Shown piece by piece: positions 29,246-37,109 of a stretch of DNA of 64,000 nt. The position numbers and the translations under genes are program-made. How positions within the stretch are numbered: the first letter of the stretch is position 1; every line of letters starts with the position of its first letter. The notes beneath the pieces are model-generated. The model did not search any database. It saw only the letters and a list, made by a program, of their open reading frames with translations, and was not told the DNA's origin. Origin of the DNA: Curtobacterium sp. MCLR17_007 (lineage in GTDB: Bacteria > Actinomycetota > Actinomycetes > Actinomycetales > Microbacteriaceae); contig NZ_CP126271.1 of NCBI RefSeq assembly GCF_003234655.2, forward strand, positions 2,542,001 through 2,606,000. The letters run 5' to 3'.

Positions 29246-30683
29246 GCGCCGGGCTGCTGCCGGACGCTCCCGGGCTGAGCGCCGGGCTGCTGCCGGGCGC
29301 TTCCGGCAGCGCGGACTCGGCGAGCGCCTGTTCCTGCTCCTCCTCGGCCCGGTCACCGTCGCGGTCCTGCTCTGGCGGTTCGTGTCCGCGGTCCCGCGCG
29401 TCCGGTTCGACGACGCCGTGCTCTGCCTGCTCGACGTCGCGCCGCCGCGCACCCTCGGCGCACCGCTCTGGCCCGCGCACGCCTGGACGGCCGCCGCGTG
29501 TTCGCCGGCGGACGGCACCGCGACCGTCAGCAGTGCAGCCCTCCCGTTCCGGCTCGCCGAGCTGCTCACCCCGTTCGTGACCGGTGCCGCCGGGCTCGAC
29601 GTCCGACTGGCCGCGGCGGTCATCGCCCTCGTGCTGGCCGTCGTGGTCGTCGCGGGGACCCTCGCCGTGCCCGGTCGGCTGGTGGTCCGCGTGGGCGCCG
29701 CCGTGCTCGCGGTCGGGGCGCTCGTCGACCCGTGGTCCGTGCGGACGCTGCTCGCTGCCGGGCCGGAGTCGGCTGCGCTGCTCGGCGCGGCCGCCACCGC
29801 CGTGTCGGCGGCCTGGCTGCCGCGGAGGCCGTTCGTCGCGACGGCCGCGATCACCGTGAGCGCAGCCTCCTGGGTGACGGCGGCACCGACGCTGGCGTGG
29901 GTCGTCCTGCCCGTCGTCACCGCGGTCGTCGTCGTCGTGGTCGTCCGCGCGACCGGGGTCGACCGTGTCGTCGGTCTGGCCGTCGCCGGTGCGGCGGTCG
30001 CCGCCCTCGTGACCAGCGCCTGGACCGGGGCGCACCTGGCGTCACCGGACGACGGCGTCGACGCCAGGACCCGTCACGTCCAGGTGGTCGCGTCGGTCAT
30101 CGGTTCCGACGCCGCGCGGGCGACGTTCGGGCTCGGACCCGGGACCGGCGACGGCTCGATCCGGGACGGCGACCCCGACCCCGCGTTCGCCACCCTCGAC
30201 GACCTCGACCTCGTCCGAGCGGCGGTCGTCCACCCGGCGACGACGGTCGTGCTCGCCGACCGCGCGGTCTCAGCCCTGCTCGATCCCGACGTCGACTCCC
30301 CGGACACGGGTGCGTCGCCGGTCACCGTCGCCGCGGGCGCGCTCGCGAGCCTGCCGCTGCTCGCGCTCGGTCTCCACCTCGCGGTGGCGGCGTCGGCCGC
30401 GGCGCTCACCGTCCGTCGGCGGCTCGGCTCGCGAGCGTCGGGCGTCGGGATCGCGGCGCTGGTGATGACCTCGTCGTCGTGGCTCGTGTTCTGGGCCTGG
30501 GTCGTCACCGGGGACCCGGCTGACCCGGTCCCGGCGGTCGTCTTCACCACGACGACCCTGGCGCTCGTCCCCCTGCTCCCCGTGCAGCTCGCCGTCCTGC
30601 TGCGCAGCGGCCCCGCCGTCGCCGGTCGCCAACGGCACCGCCGACTCGTCCTCACCACCGCACGGACAGGAGCACACCGATGA
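29199..30683 (+). CDS. Polytopic membrane protein of the exosortase operon, function unknown
   Basis: Roughly 494 residues with about ten hydrophobic segments. The start is uncertain: GTG 29199 and GTG 29208 are both possible and both overlap the upstream gene. The N-terminus carries an Arg/Ala repeat (RAERRAAAGRS twice) produced by a 33-nt DNA duplication. A hydrophilic stretch at about residues 285-370 (GLGPGTGDGSIRDGDPDPAF region) lies between the membrane blocks, probably outside the cell. I recognise no motif of a flippase, polymerase or PMT-type transferase, although the topology would fit any of these. Its stop overlaps the next start (ATGA). Confidence 0.7.
   Translation: MSPVTIAPTSSSSRAERRAAAGRSRAERRAAAGRFRQRGLGERLFLLLLGPVTVAVLLWRFVSAVPRVRFDDAVLCLLDVAPPRTLGAPLWPAHAWTAAACSPADGTATVSSAALPFRLAELLTPFVTGAAGLDVRLAAAVIALVLAVVVVAGTLAVPGRLVVRVGAAVLAVGALVDPWSVRTLLAAGPESAALLGAAATAVSAAWLPRRPFVATAAITVSAASWVTAAPTLAWVVLPVVTAVVVVVVVRATGVDRVVGLAVAGAAVAALVTSAWTGAHLASPDDGVDARTRHVQVVASVIGSDAARATFGLGPGTGDGSIRDGDPDPAFATLDDLDLVRAAVVHPATTVVLADRAVSALLDPDVDSPDTGASPVTVAAGALASLPLLALGLHLAVAASAAALTVRRRLGSRASGVGIAALVMTSSSWLVFWAWVVTGDPADPVPAVVFTTTTLALVPLLPVQLAVLLRSGPAVAGRQRHRRLVLTTARTGAHR
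29236..29301. repeat. 33-nt tandem duplication across a gene junction
   Basis: Two copies (29236-29268 and 29269-29301) differ by one base. The first holds the stop codon of the septum-formation-domain gene. In the overlapping downstream frame the unit is 11 codons and is read in frame, giving the duplicated peptide RAERRAAAGR. Confidence 0.9.
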
Positions 30684-31945
30684 CGTACCGCCCGCGAGTC
30701 CTCGTCGTCTACGGCACGCGGCCCGAGGCGGTGAAGGTCGCCCCCGTCGTCCTCGCCCTCCGCCAGGACCCCGACCTGCAGGCGCTCGTCGTGGACACCG
30801 GACAGCACCCCGACCTCACCGCCGCGGTGCACGAGACGTTCGGCACCCACCCGGACTGCACCCTGTCGATCGCGCGACCGGGCCAGTCCGTCGGCGCGAT
30901 CGCCGCACGGACGATGACCGCGGTGGGGTCGCTCCTGGCCGAGTGGCGACCCGACCTCGTGCTCGTCCACGGCGACACGACCGCCGCGGCCGCCACGGCA
31001 CTCGCCGCCCACTACGCCCACCTCCCGGTCGCACACCTGGAGGCAGGACTCCGGTCGGGCGACCTGTGGTCCCCGTGGCCGGAGGAGGCGAACCGCAGCG
31101 TCATCGGTCGCCTGGCCGGGCTGCACCTGGCTCCGACCGCGACCGCGCGGGACAACCTGCTGCACGAGGGGGTGCCCGCCGAGCGCGTCGTCGTCACCGG
31201 CAACACGGTCGTCGACGCGCTCCTCCACACCCTGGACCGGGCACGACCGAACCTGCCCGGACCGCTCGAGGAACGGGCCGCAGCGGCTCGTCAGGTCGTG
31301 CTGTTCACGGCGCACCGCCGCGAGTCGTGGGGCGGCGGACTGGCCCGGGTGGCCGCTGGCCTGGCCGACGTCCTGGCTGACCGTCCGGACACCCTGCTGC
31401 TCGCGCCGCTCCACCCCAACCCGGTGGTGCGTGACGCGGTCCTGCCCGAACTCGCCCGCGTGGCGTCCGCCGTGGTGACCGACCCGTTCGACCACCCCGC
31501 GTTCTGCCGGGCGATGCAGCTGTCGACCGTCATCGTCACCGACTCCGGCGGGGTGCAGGAGGAGGCACCGTCGCTCGGGGTCCCGGTGCTGGTCACGCGC
31601 GACACCACCGAGCGCCCGGAAGCCGTCGCCGCCGGTGCCAACCGGCTCGTCGGCACCGAGCGTGCGGCCGTGGCGAGCGCGCTCCGCGAGGTCCTCGACG
31701 ACCCGGGAGCACGTGCGCGGATGGCCGCCGTGGAGAACCCCTACGGCGACGGACACGCGGGACGGCGCGTCGTGCGGGCGATCCGGGAGTTCCTCGGGGT
31801 TCCCCCGCGCCACCGGCGACGCGACGACGTCGTCCTGCACGACGACGACCGGCGGCACGACGACGTCCTGAACGAGGAGGTCCTGCACGAGGATGCGCGA
31901 CACGACGGTGCCCTGGGCGCCACGGCGGCGGTGGGCGTCGCGTGA
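30680..31945 (+). CDS. wecB: UDP-N-acetylglucosamine 2-epimerase (non-hydrolysing)
   Basis: Interconverts UDP-GlcNAc and UDP-ManNAc in the cytoplasm; 421 residues. ATG 30680 overlaps the upstream stop (ATGA). Family blocks: VVYGTRPEAVKVAPVV, DTGQHPD, LVLVHGDTTAAAATAL, HLEAGLRSGD, PEEANRSVIG, LFTAHRRESW and the VTDSGGVQEEAPSLG loop. The enzyme proper ends near residue 380. An odd tail of about 35 residues, rich in His, Asp and Arg (HDDDRRHDDV), follows and is not part of the family. In this operon it probably supplies a ManNAc-type donor for the GT2 synthase. Symbol is by family; mnaA is an equal name. Confidence 0.92.
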   Translation: MTYRPRVLVVYGTRPEAVKVAPVVLALRQDPDLQALVVDTGQHPDLTAAVHETFGTHPDCTLSIARPGQSVGAIAARTMTAVGSLLAEWRPDLVLVHGDTTAAAATALAAHYAHLPVAHLEAGLRSGDLWSPWPEEANRSVIGRLAGLHLAPTATARDNLLHEGVPAERVVVTGNTVVDALLHTLDRARPNLPGPLEERAAAARQVVLFTAHRRESWGGGLARVAAGLADVLADRPDTLLLAPLHPNPVVRDAVLPELARVASAVVTDPFDHPAFCRAMQLSTVIVTDSGGVQEEAPSLGVPVLVTRDTTERPEAVAAGANRLVGTERAAVASALREVLDDPGARARMAAVENPYGDGHAGRRVVRAIREFLGVPPRHRRRDDVVLHDDDRRHDDVLNEEVLHEDARHDGALGATAAVGVA

Positions 31946-32571
31946 GGGCCCTGCCGGCCGCGGTCCTGGGCGTGCTCGCGGTCGCCGCCATGGCCGCGGG
32001 CGTGGTCAGCCTGCAGACGCCGGCCCGGGACCCCGGCGCCGGGGTGGCACGAGACCTCGACGGCCGTCCGGTGGCCGGAGCGCCGCCCGCGACGGCGACT
32101 TCGACCACGGCGACGACGGCGGACGCCGTGGGCCGGCCGGGCGACCGGCTGGTCGTGCCGGCGGTCGGGCTCGACGTCCCCCTCGACACGATGCAGGTCC
32201 GGCACGGCGTCGTCGACCCGCCGGGCTTCGCCGCCGCGTACGAGGTGCAGGGCCTGACGACCGACGTGCCCTCGGCCACCGGGACCTACATCGCCATGCA
32301 CGCGCTGCGCGGCGGGGGCCGTGCGCCCGGGAACGCCCTCTGGGACACGGACGCCGGACGCCCCCGCATCGCGATCGGCGACACCGTCAGTGTTGACGGT
32401 GCATCGTGGCGCGTCACCGGCATCGGCACCCCGACGAAGCAGTCCGTGCCCGGGAGCGACCGGCTCTGGTCGACGACGCCCGACGAACTCGTGCTGCTGA
32501 CGTGCCTGGAGACCCCCGACGGACGTCCCTCCACCCGGAACGTCGTCGTCACGGCAGAGCCTGCGGGCTGA
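31942..32571 (+). CDS. Sortase (class F-like)
   Basis: Cysteine transpeptidase of 209 residues, starting at GTG 31942, which overlaps the epimerase stop (GTGA). An N-terminal signal anchor (about 4-24) and a Thr/Ala-rich linker precede the sortase barrel. Catalytic residues can be placed: His120 in YIAMHALRG, Cys188 in LVLLTCLE (the TLXTC position) and Arg199 in PSTRNVVV. The short barrel without extra C-terminal spans fits the class F or E/F sortases of actinobacteria. Presence with an exosortase-like enzyme in one operon is unusual. No classical LPXTG substrate is encoded in the window. Confidence 0.85.
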   Translation: MRALPAAVLGVLAVAAMAAGVVSLQTPARDPGAGVARDLDGRPVAGAPPATATSTTATTADAVGRPGDRLVVPAVGLDVPLDTMQVRHGVVDPPGFAAAYEVQGLTTDVPSATGTYIAMHALRGGGRAPGNALWDTDAGRPRIAIGDTVSVDGASWRVTGIGTPTKQSVPGSDRLWSTTPDELVLLTCLETPDGRPSTRNVVVTAEPAG

Positions 32572-32584
32572 ACCCGGTCCGGCG

Positions 32585-34702
32585 TCAGCGGCGTCGGCGC
32601 AGGGTCGAGAAGATCCCCTGCACCACCTCTTTCGCGATGGTGCCGCCGAGGCCGCCACCGAGCAGGTCGGACAGCGGGTCCGTCGTCCGACGCTTCGACG
32701 TCGTCCGGGTGCCCGAGCGCGACGAGCCGCGCGACCGACGGGCCTCGGCAGCACGCTCCGCCTGCTCGAACTCCCGCTGCGTCCGCTCGTACTCGCGCTG
32801 CGCCGTCGCGTGCTCGCGTGCCTCGCGCTTCGCGTCGGCGGCCGCCTGCTTCGCCGCGGCGGCGGCCGCGCGTGCGGCCTCCTTCTCCGCGTCGGCGGCG
32901 GCGGCCTCGGCCGCCTCGCGTGCGTCCGCGGCGGCAGCCTGCGCAGCGGCGGCCTCCATGCGGCGGGCGAGCATCTCGTGGGCCGAGTCGGGGTCGACGC
33001 GGGTGCCGTAGGTGGCGAGCAGCGGGGACGCGGTGACCCGGGCCTCCAGGTCGGCCGACGGCATCGGCTCCATCGATCCGCGCGGCGCGCGCAAGCGGGT
33101 CCAGGCGACCGGGGTCGGCGCGCCCTTCTCGTTCATGACCGTGACGATGGCCTCGCCCGTGGCGAGGGAGGTGAGGACCTCACCGAGGTCGTAGTCGCTG
33201 GTCGGGTAGGTGGACACGGTCGCACGCAGGGCCTTCGCATCGTCCGGGGTGTGCGCTCGGAGCTGGTGCTGCACGCGCGAGCCGAGCTGCGCCAGGACGT
33301 CGTTCGGCACGTCCTTCGGGGTCTGCGTCACGAAGAAGATGCCGACACCCTTCGACCGGATCAGCCGCACGGTGCGCACGATCTGCTCGAGGAAGTCCTT
33401 CGACGCACCGGTGAACAGCAGGTGCGCCTCGTCGAAGAAGAACACGAGCTTCGGCTTGTCCTGGTCGCCGACCTCGGGCAGCTCGTTGAACAGGTCCGCG
33501 AGCAGCCACATCAGGAAGGTCGAGAACACCTCGGGCTGGTCCTGCACGCCGGGGACCTCGAGGAGGCTGACGATCCCGCGCCCGTCCGCCGTCGTCCGGA
33601 GGAAGACCTGCGTGTCGATCTCCGGCTCGCCGAAGAACCGGTCGGCACCCCGGTCGGCGAAGGTGATGAGCTCGCGGAGGATGACCCCGACCGTCTGCTT
33701 CGACAGCCCGCCGAGGTCGGCCAGTTCCGGCTTGCCTTCGTCGCTCACCAGGAAGGTCAGGACGCTCCGCAGGTCCGTGAGGTCGACGAGCGGCAGCCCG
33801 GCCTGTTCGGCGTAGTGGAACACCAGACCGAGGGAGGACTCCTGGGTGGCGTTGAGCCCGAGGGCCTTCGCGAGCAGCAGGGGCCCGAAGCCCGACACCG
33901 TCGCCCGGATCGGCACGCCGGAGCCCTGGCCGCCGAGCGAGTAGAACTCGGCCTGGCTGGCGGCGGGGGTCCAGTCCTGGCCGATCCCGGCCGTGCGCGC
34001 CAGGAGCTTGTCGCTGCTCGTCCCCGCGACCGCCAACCCGGACAGGTCGCCCTTGATGTCGGCAGCGAACACCGGCACGCCGTTCGCCGCGATCTGCTCC
34101 GCGAGGACCTGCAGCGTGCGGGTCTTGCCCGTCCCGGTGGCACCGGCGACGAGCCCGTGGCGGTTGAGCATGCCGAGCGGGATGCGCACCTGGACGTCCG
34201 GCAGGGCGGCGCCGTTGACCAGGGCGCCGAGCTCCAGCGCGCTGCCGTCGACGGCGTACCCGTCGCGGATCGCGGCGACCGCGGCGTCGCCGAGCGGACC
34301 GACGGGAGGCTCGGTGCCGGTCGGCGTCGCAGCCGTCGGGCCCGGGGTGGGCGCGTCCGGGGCCGCAGGGGCGTCCGGTGCGGGTGGTGCGGGTGGTGCG
34401 TCCGGCGCTGGCGGCGCTTCCGGTTCGTCCGGCGCGGGTGGTGCGGGCGGTGCGGGCGGTGCGTCCGGCGCGGGTGGTGCGTCCGGCGCTGGCGGCGCTG
34501 GCGGCGCTGGCGGCGCTGGCGGCGCTGGCGGCGCTGGCGGCGCTTCCGGTGCGGGGGTCGCCGGGGTCGGTGTTGCCTGGGCCAGCGCCGCGGCGAGCTC
34601 CTCGGCGCGGGCGACTGCTTCGTCGGCGAGTCGTCGTGCCTCGTCCGCCGCTGCCCGTGCTGCCTCGGCCGCCGCTCGTGCCTGCTCCACCGCGTCGCTC
34701 AT
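32585..34702 (-). CDS. HerA-like ATPase (DUF853 family)
   Basis: Hexameric-helicase-type ATPase of 705 residues; cellular role is unknown. The start is ATG 34702. The N-terminal 45 residues form an Ala-rich coiled coil. A Pro/Ala linker of about 80 residues follows, made of PPAP and DAPP units whose DNA is highly repetitive (about 34370-34560). The ATPase core starts near residue 150: Walker A VAGATGTGKTRTL, Walker B LVFFFDEAHLLF and sensor FFVTQTPKDVP. A second long Ala-rich coiled coil (about 600-650) and a Lys/Arg-rich segment precede the C-terminal GGGLGGTIAKE. The linkers are larger than usual for the family. It converges with the sortase gene, 13 nt away. Confidence 0.88.
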   Translation of the reverse strand: MSDAVEQARAAAEAARAAADEARRLADEAVARAEELAAALAQATPTPATPAPEAPPAPPAPPAPPAPPAPPAPDAPPAPDAPPAPPAPPAPDEPEAPPAPDAPPAPPAPDAPAAPDAPTPGPTAATPTGTEPPVGPLGDAAVAAIRDGYAVDGSALELGALVNGAALPDVQVRIPLGMLNRHGLVAGATGTGKTRTLQVLAEQIAANGVPVFAADIKGDLSGLAVAGTSSDKLLARTAGIGQDWTPAASQAEFYSLGGQGSGVPIRATVSGFGPLLLAKALGLNATQESSLGLVFHYAEQAGLPLVDLTDLRSVLTFLVSDEGKPELADLGGLSKQTVGVILRELITFADRGADRFFGEPEIDTQVFLRTTADGRGIVSLLEVPGVQDQPEVFSTFLMWLLADLFNELPEVGDQDKPKLVFFFDEAHLLFTGASKDFLEQIVRTVRLIRSKGVGIFFVTQTPKDVPNDVLAQLGSRVQHQLRAHTPDDAKALRATVSTYPTSDYDLGEVLTSLATGEAIVTVMNEKGAPTPVAWTRLRAPRGSMEPMPSADLEARVTASPLLATYGTRVDPDSAHEMLARRMEAAAAQAAAADAREAAEAAAADAEKEAARAAAAAAKQAAADAKREAREHATAQREYERTQREFEQAERAAEARRSRGSSRSGTRTTSKRRTTDPLSDLLGGGLGGTIAKEVVQGIFSTLRRRR

Positions 34703-34768
34703 GCGCTCAGCCTAGGGACGGACCCGGCTCTGCGCCCGGCTCGTGTCGCGAGCGATCCGGATGCATCC

Positions 34769-34905
34769 GCATCAGACGACACCGCACACCGCGAACGACC
34801 TCTGCCGTGTCGGAACATGCACACGCACCGGATACCTCCGCATCAGACGACACCGCACAACGCGAACAACCCCTGCCGTGTCGGAACATGCACACACACC
34901 AGACA
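34769..34905. repeat. 71-nt direct repeat (about 1.9 copies) followed by a CCCG run
   Basis: The block from 34769 repeats at 34840 with few changes (GCATCAGACGACACCGCACA ... GTGTCGGAACATGCACAC). A simple (CCCG)n run follows at about 34911-34932. It lies 5' of the HerA-like gene and 3' of the exporter. No coding role is apparent; the conserved GTGTCGGAACATGC segment could be a protein site. Confidence 0.85.
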
Positions 34906-34963
34906 GTTGCCCGCCCGCCCGCCCGCCCGCCCGAGCAGCCCATGCACGCCCGTCCCGCGCGCC

Positions 34964-36220
34964 TCAGTGCGTCAGCGCAGGCACCGACCTCGGCCGCACC
35001 ACGAACCACAGCAACAGGACCGCCACTGCGGCGGTGCTGGCCATCACCGCGGCCATCGGTGCCGCCTGCGTGATCCCGAGCAAGCCGACGATCGGCGAGA
35101 TCAGCCCGGCGACACCGAAGTTCAGCGCGCCGAGAACCGAGGCCGCCGTCCCCGCCTCTTTCCCGTGGGAGGCGAGACCGATGACCTGCACGAGCGGGAA
35201 CGAGAAGCCGCACGCCGCGATGAAGAACCACAGCGGCACGAGGACCCCGACGAGCCCGGCACCGAGCAGGTCGAGCACGATGATCGCGGTCGAGGCCAGG
35301 AGCAGCGTCGCCGTCGAGCACGCCAGGATCCACTGCGGGCCGACACGCTGCGCGAGCCGCGCCGAGATCTGCACGCCGAGGACGACCCCGATCGAGTTCA
35401 CCGCGAACAGCAGCCCGTACTGCTGCGCGTTCAGCCCGTACACGCCCTGGAACAGGAACGGCGACGCGCTGAGGTACGAGAACAGCCCGCTGAACACCAT
35501 CGCACCGATGAGCGCCACGCCGACGAAGATCCGGTCCGTGAACAGCGCGCGGTAGCGCTGGCGCATCGTGGAGTGTCCGGCCTCTCGGCGGCGGGCCGGC
35601 GGCAGGGTCTCGACGATGAGCAGGATCGACGCGATCACCACCGCCAGGCCGTAGCAGGCCAGGAACACGAAGATGCCGCGCCAGCTGGTGAACCGGAGCA
35701 TCTGCGACCCGATGAGCGGGGCGAGGATCGGCGCGAGCCCGTTCACCATCGCCAGCCGCGAGAGCATGCGCACGAGGGGCTTGCCGCCGAACAGGTCGCG
35801 GACCGTGGCCATCGCGACGACACCGCCGGCCGCGGCACCCATCCCCTGCAGGACGCGGAACAGCCCCAGCAGCTCGATGTCCGGCGCGGTCGCGGCACCG
35901 ATGGACGCGGCGATGTGCACCGTCGTCGCGATGATGAGCGGGAGCCGACGACCGACCTTGTCGCTCCAGGGACCGACGAGCAGCTGCCCGGCGGCGAAGC
36001 CGAGCGTGGTGGCCGTCAGCGTGAGCTGGACCGCCCCGTCGGTGACGCCGAACTGCTCCTTCAGCGAGGGGAACGCCGGCAGGTAGAGGTCGATCGTGAA
36101 CGGCCCGAGCGCGGTCAGGGCACCGAGGACGAAGACGTAGACGAGGCGCTGGGCGCGGGTCAGGGAGTCCCCGGGGTGCAGGATGACCCGGATCGAACCG
36201 GTGGTCGCGGGCGCGGTCAC
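34964..36220 (-). CDS. Bcr/CflA-family MFS drug exporter
   Basis: Twelve-span major-facilitator transporter of 418 residues, with likely drug/proton antiport. The GTG at 36220 has AAGGA 7 nt upstream; the open frame above it is non-coding. The Bcr/CflA pattern is visible: ALTALGPFTIDLYLPAFP in span 1, LVGPWSDKVGRRLP in the loop 2-3 motif, and LFRVLQGMGAAAGGVVAMA in span 4. It is transcribed divergently from a TetR-type regulator 224 nt away, the usual arrangement for a regulated exporter. Natural substrate is unknown. Confidence 0.92.
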   Translation of the reverse strand: MTAPATTGSIRVILHPGDSLTRAQRLVYVFVLGALTALGPFTIDLYLPAFPSLKEQFGVTDGAVQLTLTATTLGFAAGQLLVGPWSDKVGRRLPLIIATTVHIAASIGAATAPDIELLGLFRVLQGMGAAAGGVVAMATVRDLFGGKPLVRMLSRLAMVNGLAPILAPLIGSQMLRFTSWRGIFVFLACYGLAVVIASILLIVETLPPARRREAGHSTMRQRYRALFTDRIFVGVALIGAMVFSGLFSYLSASPFLFQGVYGLNAQQYGLLFAVNSIGVVLGVQISARLAQRVGPQWILACSTATLLLASTAIIVLDLLGAGLVGVLVPLWFFIAACGFSFPLVQVIGLASHGKEAGTAASVLGALNFGVAGLISPIVGLLGITQAAPMAAVMASTAAVAVLLLWFVVRPRSVPALTH

Positions 36221-36385
36221 AGCAGTGTCCTTCGGCGGTGAGGGGCGGTCGGCGGAGCGGCGTCGGCGTCGATCGAAACGATTCGGCCGTGGAACCATCC
36301 TATGACCGAAGCCGGGCATCGCGACACCCGCTGCCGGTCGTTGCCGCGTGTCGAGCGACACGACGAACGGCCCAGACTCCGGGCT

Positions 36386-36403
36386 GCGGTACCGTCGTAC
36401 CGC
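36386..36403. promoter_or_regulatory. Candidate TetR operator
   Basis: GCGGTACCGTCGTACCGC, 7-bp arms with a 4-nt centre, lies 41 nt upstream of the TetR start in the divergent promoter region. A second small palindrome, GTGTCGAGCGACAC, is at 36348-36361. Assignment is by symmetry and position only. Confidence 0.4.
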
Positions 36404-36444
36404 CCGGGATCCCCCGGGTCAGCACGGAAGAGGGGGTGCGCGTC

Positions 36445-37026
36445 ATGGTCGACGCTCGGATCCTGCACACGACGGCAGCCCTGCGCGAGGCCATCCTGCG
36501 TCTCGCGGCGGGCCGACCCGTCTCCGAGATCACCGTCGCCGACGTCACCCGCGCCGCCGGGATCAACCGTGCGACGTTCTACTCCCACGCGGTCTCACCC
36601 GGCTCGCTGCTCGCGGACGTCCTGACGCCCGAGCTCGACGAGATCCGCGCCGAGGACTCCGATGCGCGGCGCGTGGCTGCCGAGCGTGGTGCCGGCCGGG
36701 ACGAACTCGCCGCGATCACCCGACGCGGGATCAACGCCGTCGTCGAGCACGTGGTCACGCACCGGGAGATCTACCTGCGGGCGCTGCCCGACGCGAACGA
36801 CGCCTCGTTGCACCGGTTGCTCGTCGAGCACTTCACGGTCTCGAGCGCGATCCACATCCGCGAACTCGACCCCGCCACCCGGCCCGAGCTGCTCGACGAC
36901 GTCGCCGCGGGCTTCGTCGCGCAGGGCTTCGTCGGCGCGATCGAGGCGTGGCTCGCCGGTCCCCGGCGTTCCCGCAAGGCGCTCGTCGACACGATCACGC
37001 AGTCGTTCCCGGCTTGGTGGAGCTGA
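36445..37026 (+). CDS. TetR/AcrR-family transcriptional regulator
   Basis: 193 residues. ATG 36445 is preferred; a GTG nine bases earlier leaves the GAGG ribosome site too close. The HTH is at about residues 25-50 (SEITVADVTRAAGINRATFY, then SHAVSPGSLL). The C-terminal ligand domain is helical and not assignable to a ligand class. It is divergent from the Bcr/CflA exporter, which it most likely represses; candidate operators lie between them. It ends just before a perfect 40-nt palindrome. Confidence 0.9.
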   Translation: MVDARILHTTAALREAILRLAAGRPVSEITVADVTRAAGINRATFYSHAVSPGSLLADVLTPELDEIRAEDSDARRVAAERGAGRDELAAITRRGINAVVEHVVTHREIYLRALPDANDASLHRLLVEHFTVSSAIHIRELDPATRPELLDDVAAGFVAQGFVGAIEAWLAGPRRSRKALVDTITQSFPAWWS

Positions 37027-37054
37027 CGCGACGCCCGAGACCGTCACACGGACG

Positions 37055-37094
37055 GACGGGAGGCCCGGTGCCAGCTGGCACCGGGCCTCCCGTC
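37055..37094. terminator. Perfect 40-nt palindrome, bidirectional terminator
   Basis: Uninterrupted 20-bp arms (GACGGGAGGCCCGGTGCCAG and its complement) between the convergent TetR (+) and S53 peptidase (-) genes. It is the cleanest member of the GGACGGGAGGCCCGGTGC family. Confidence 0.85.
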
Positions 37095-37109
37095 GTTCAG
37101 GTGGTCACG

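Noticed and set aside
32810..36241. 1143-codon open frame opposite the HerA-like and exporter genes
   Set aside because: Runs antisense through two well-supported genes and the repeat region; composition is that of a GC shadow.
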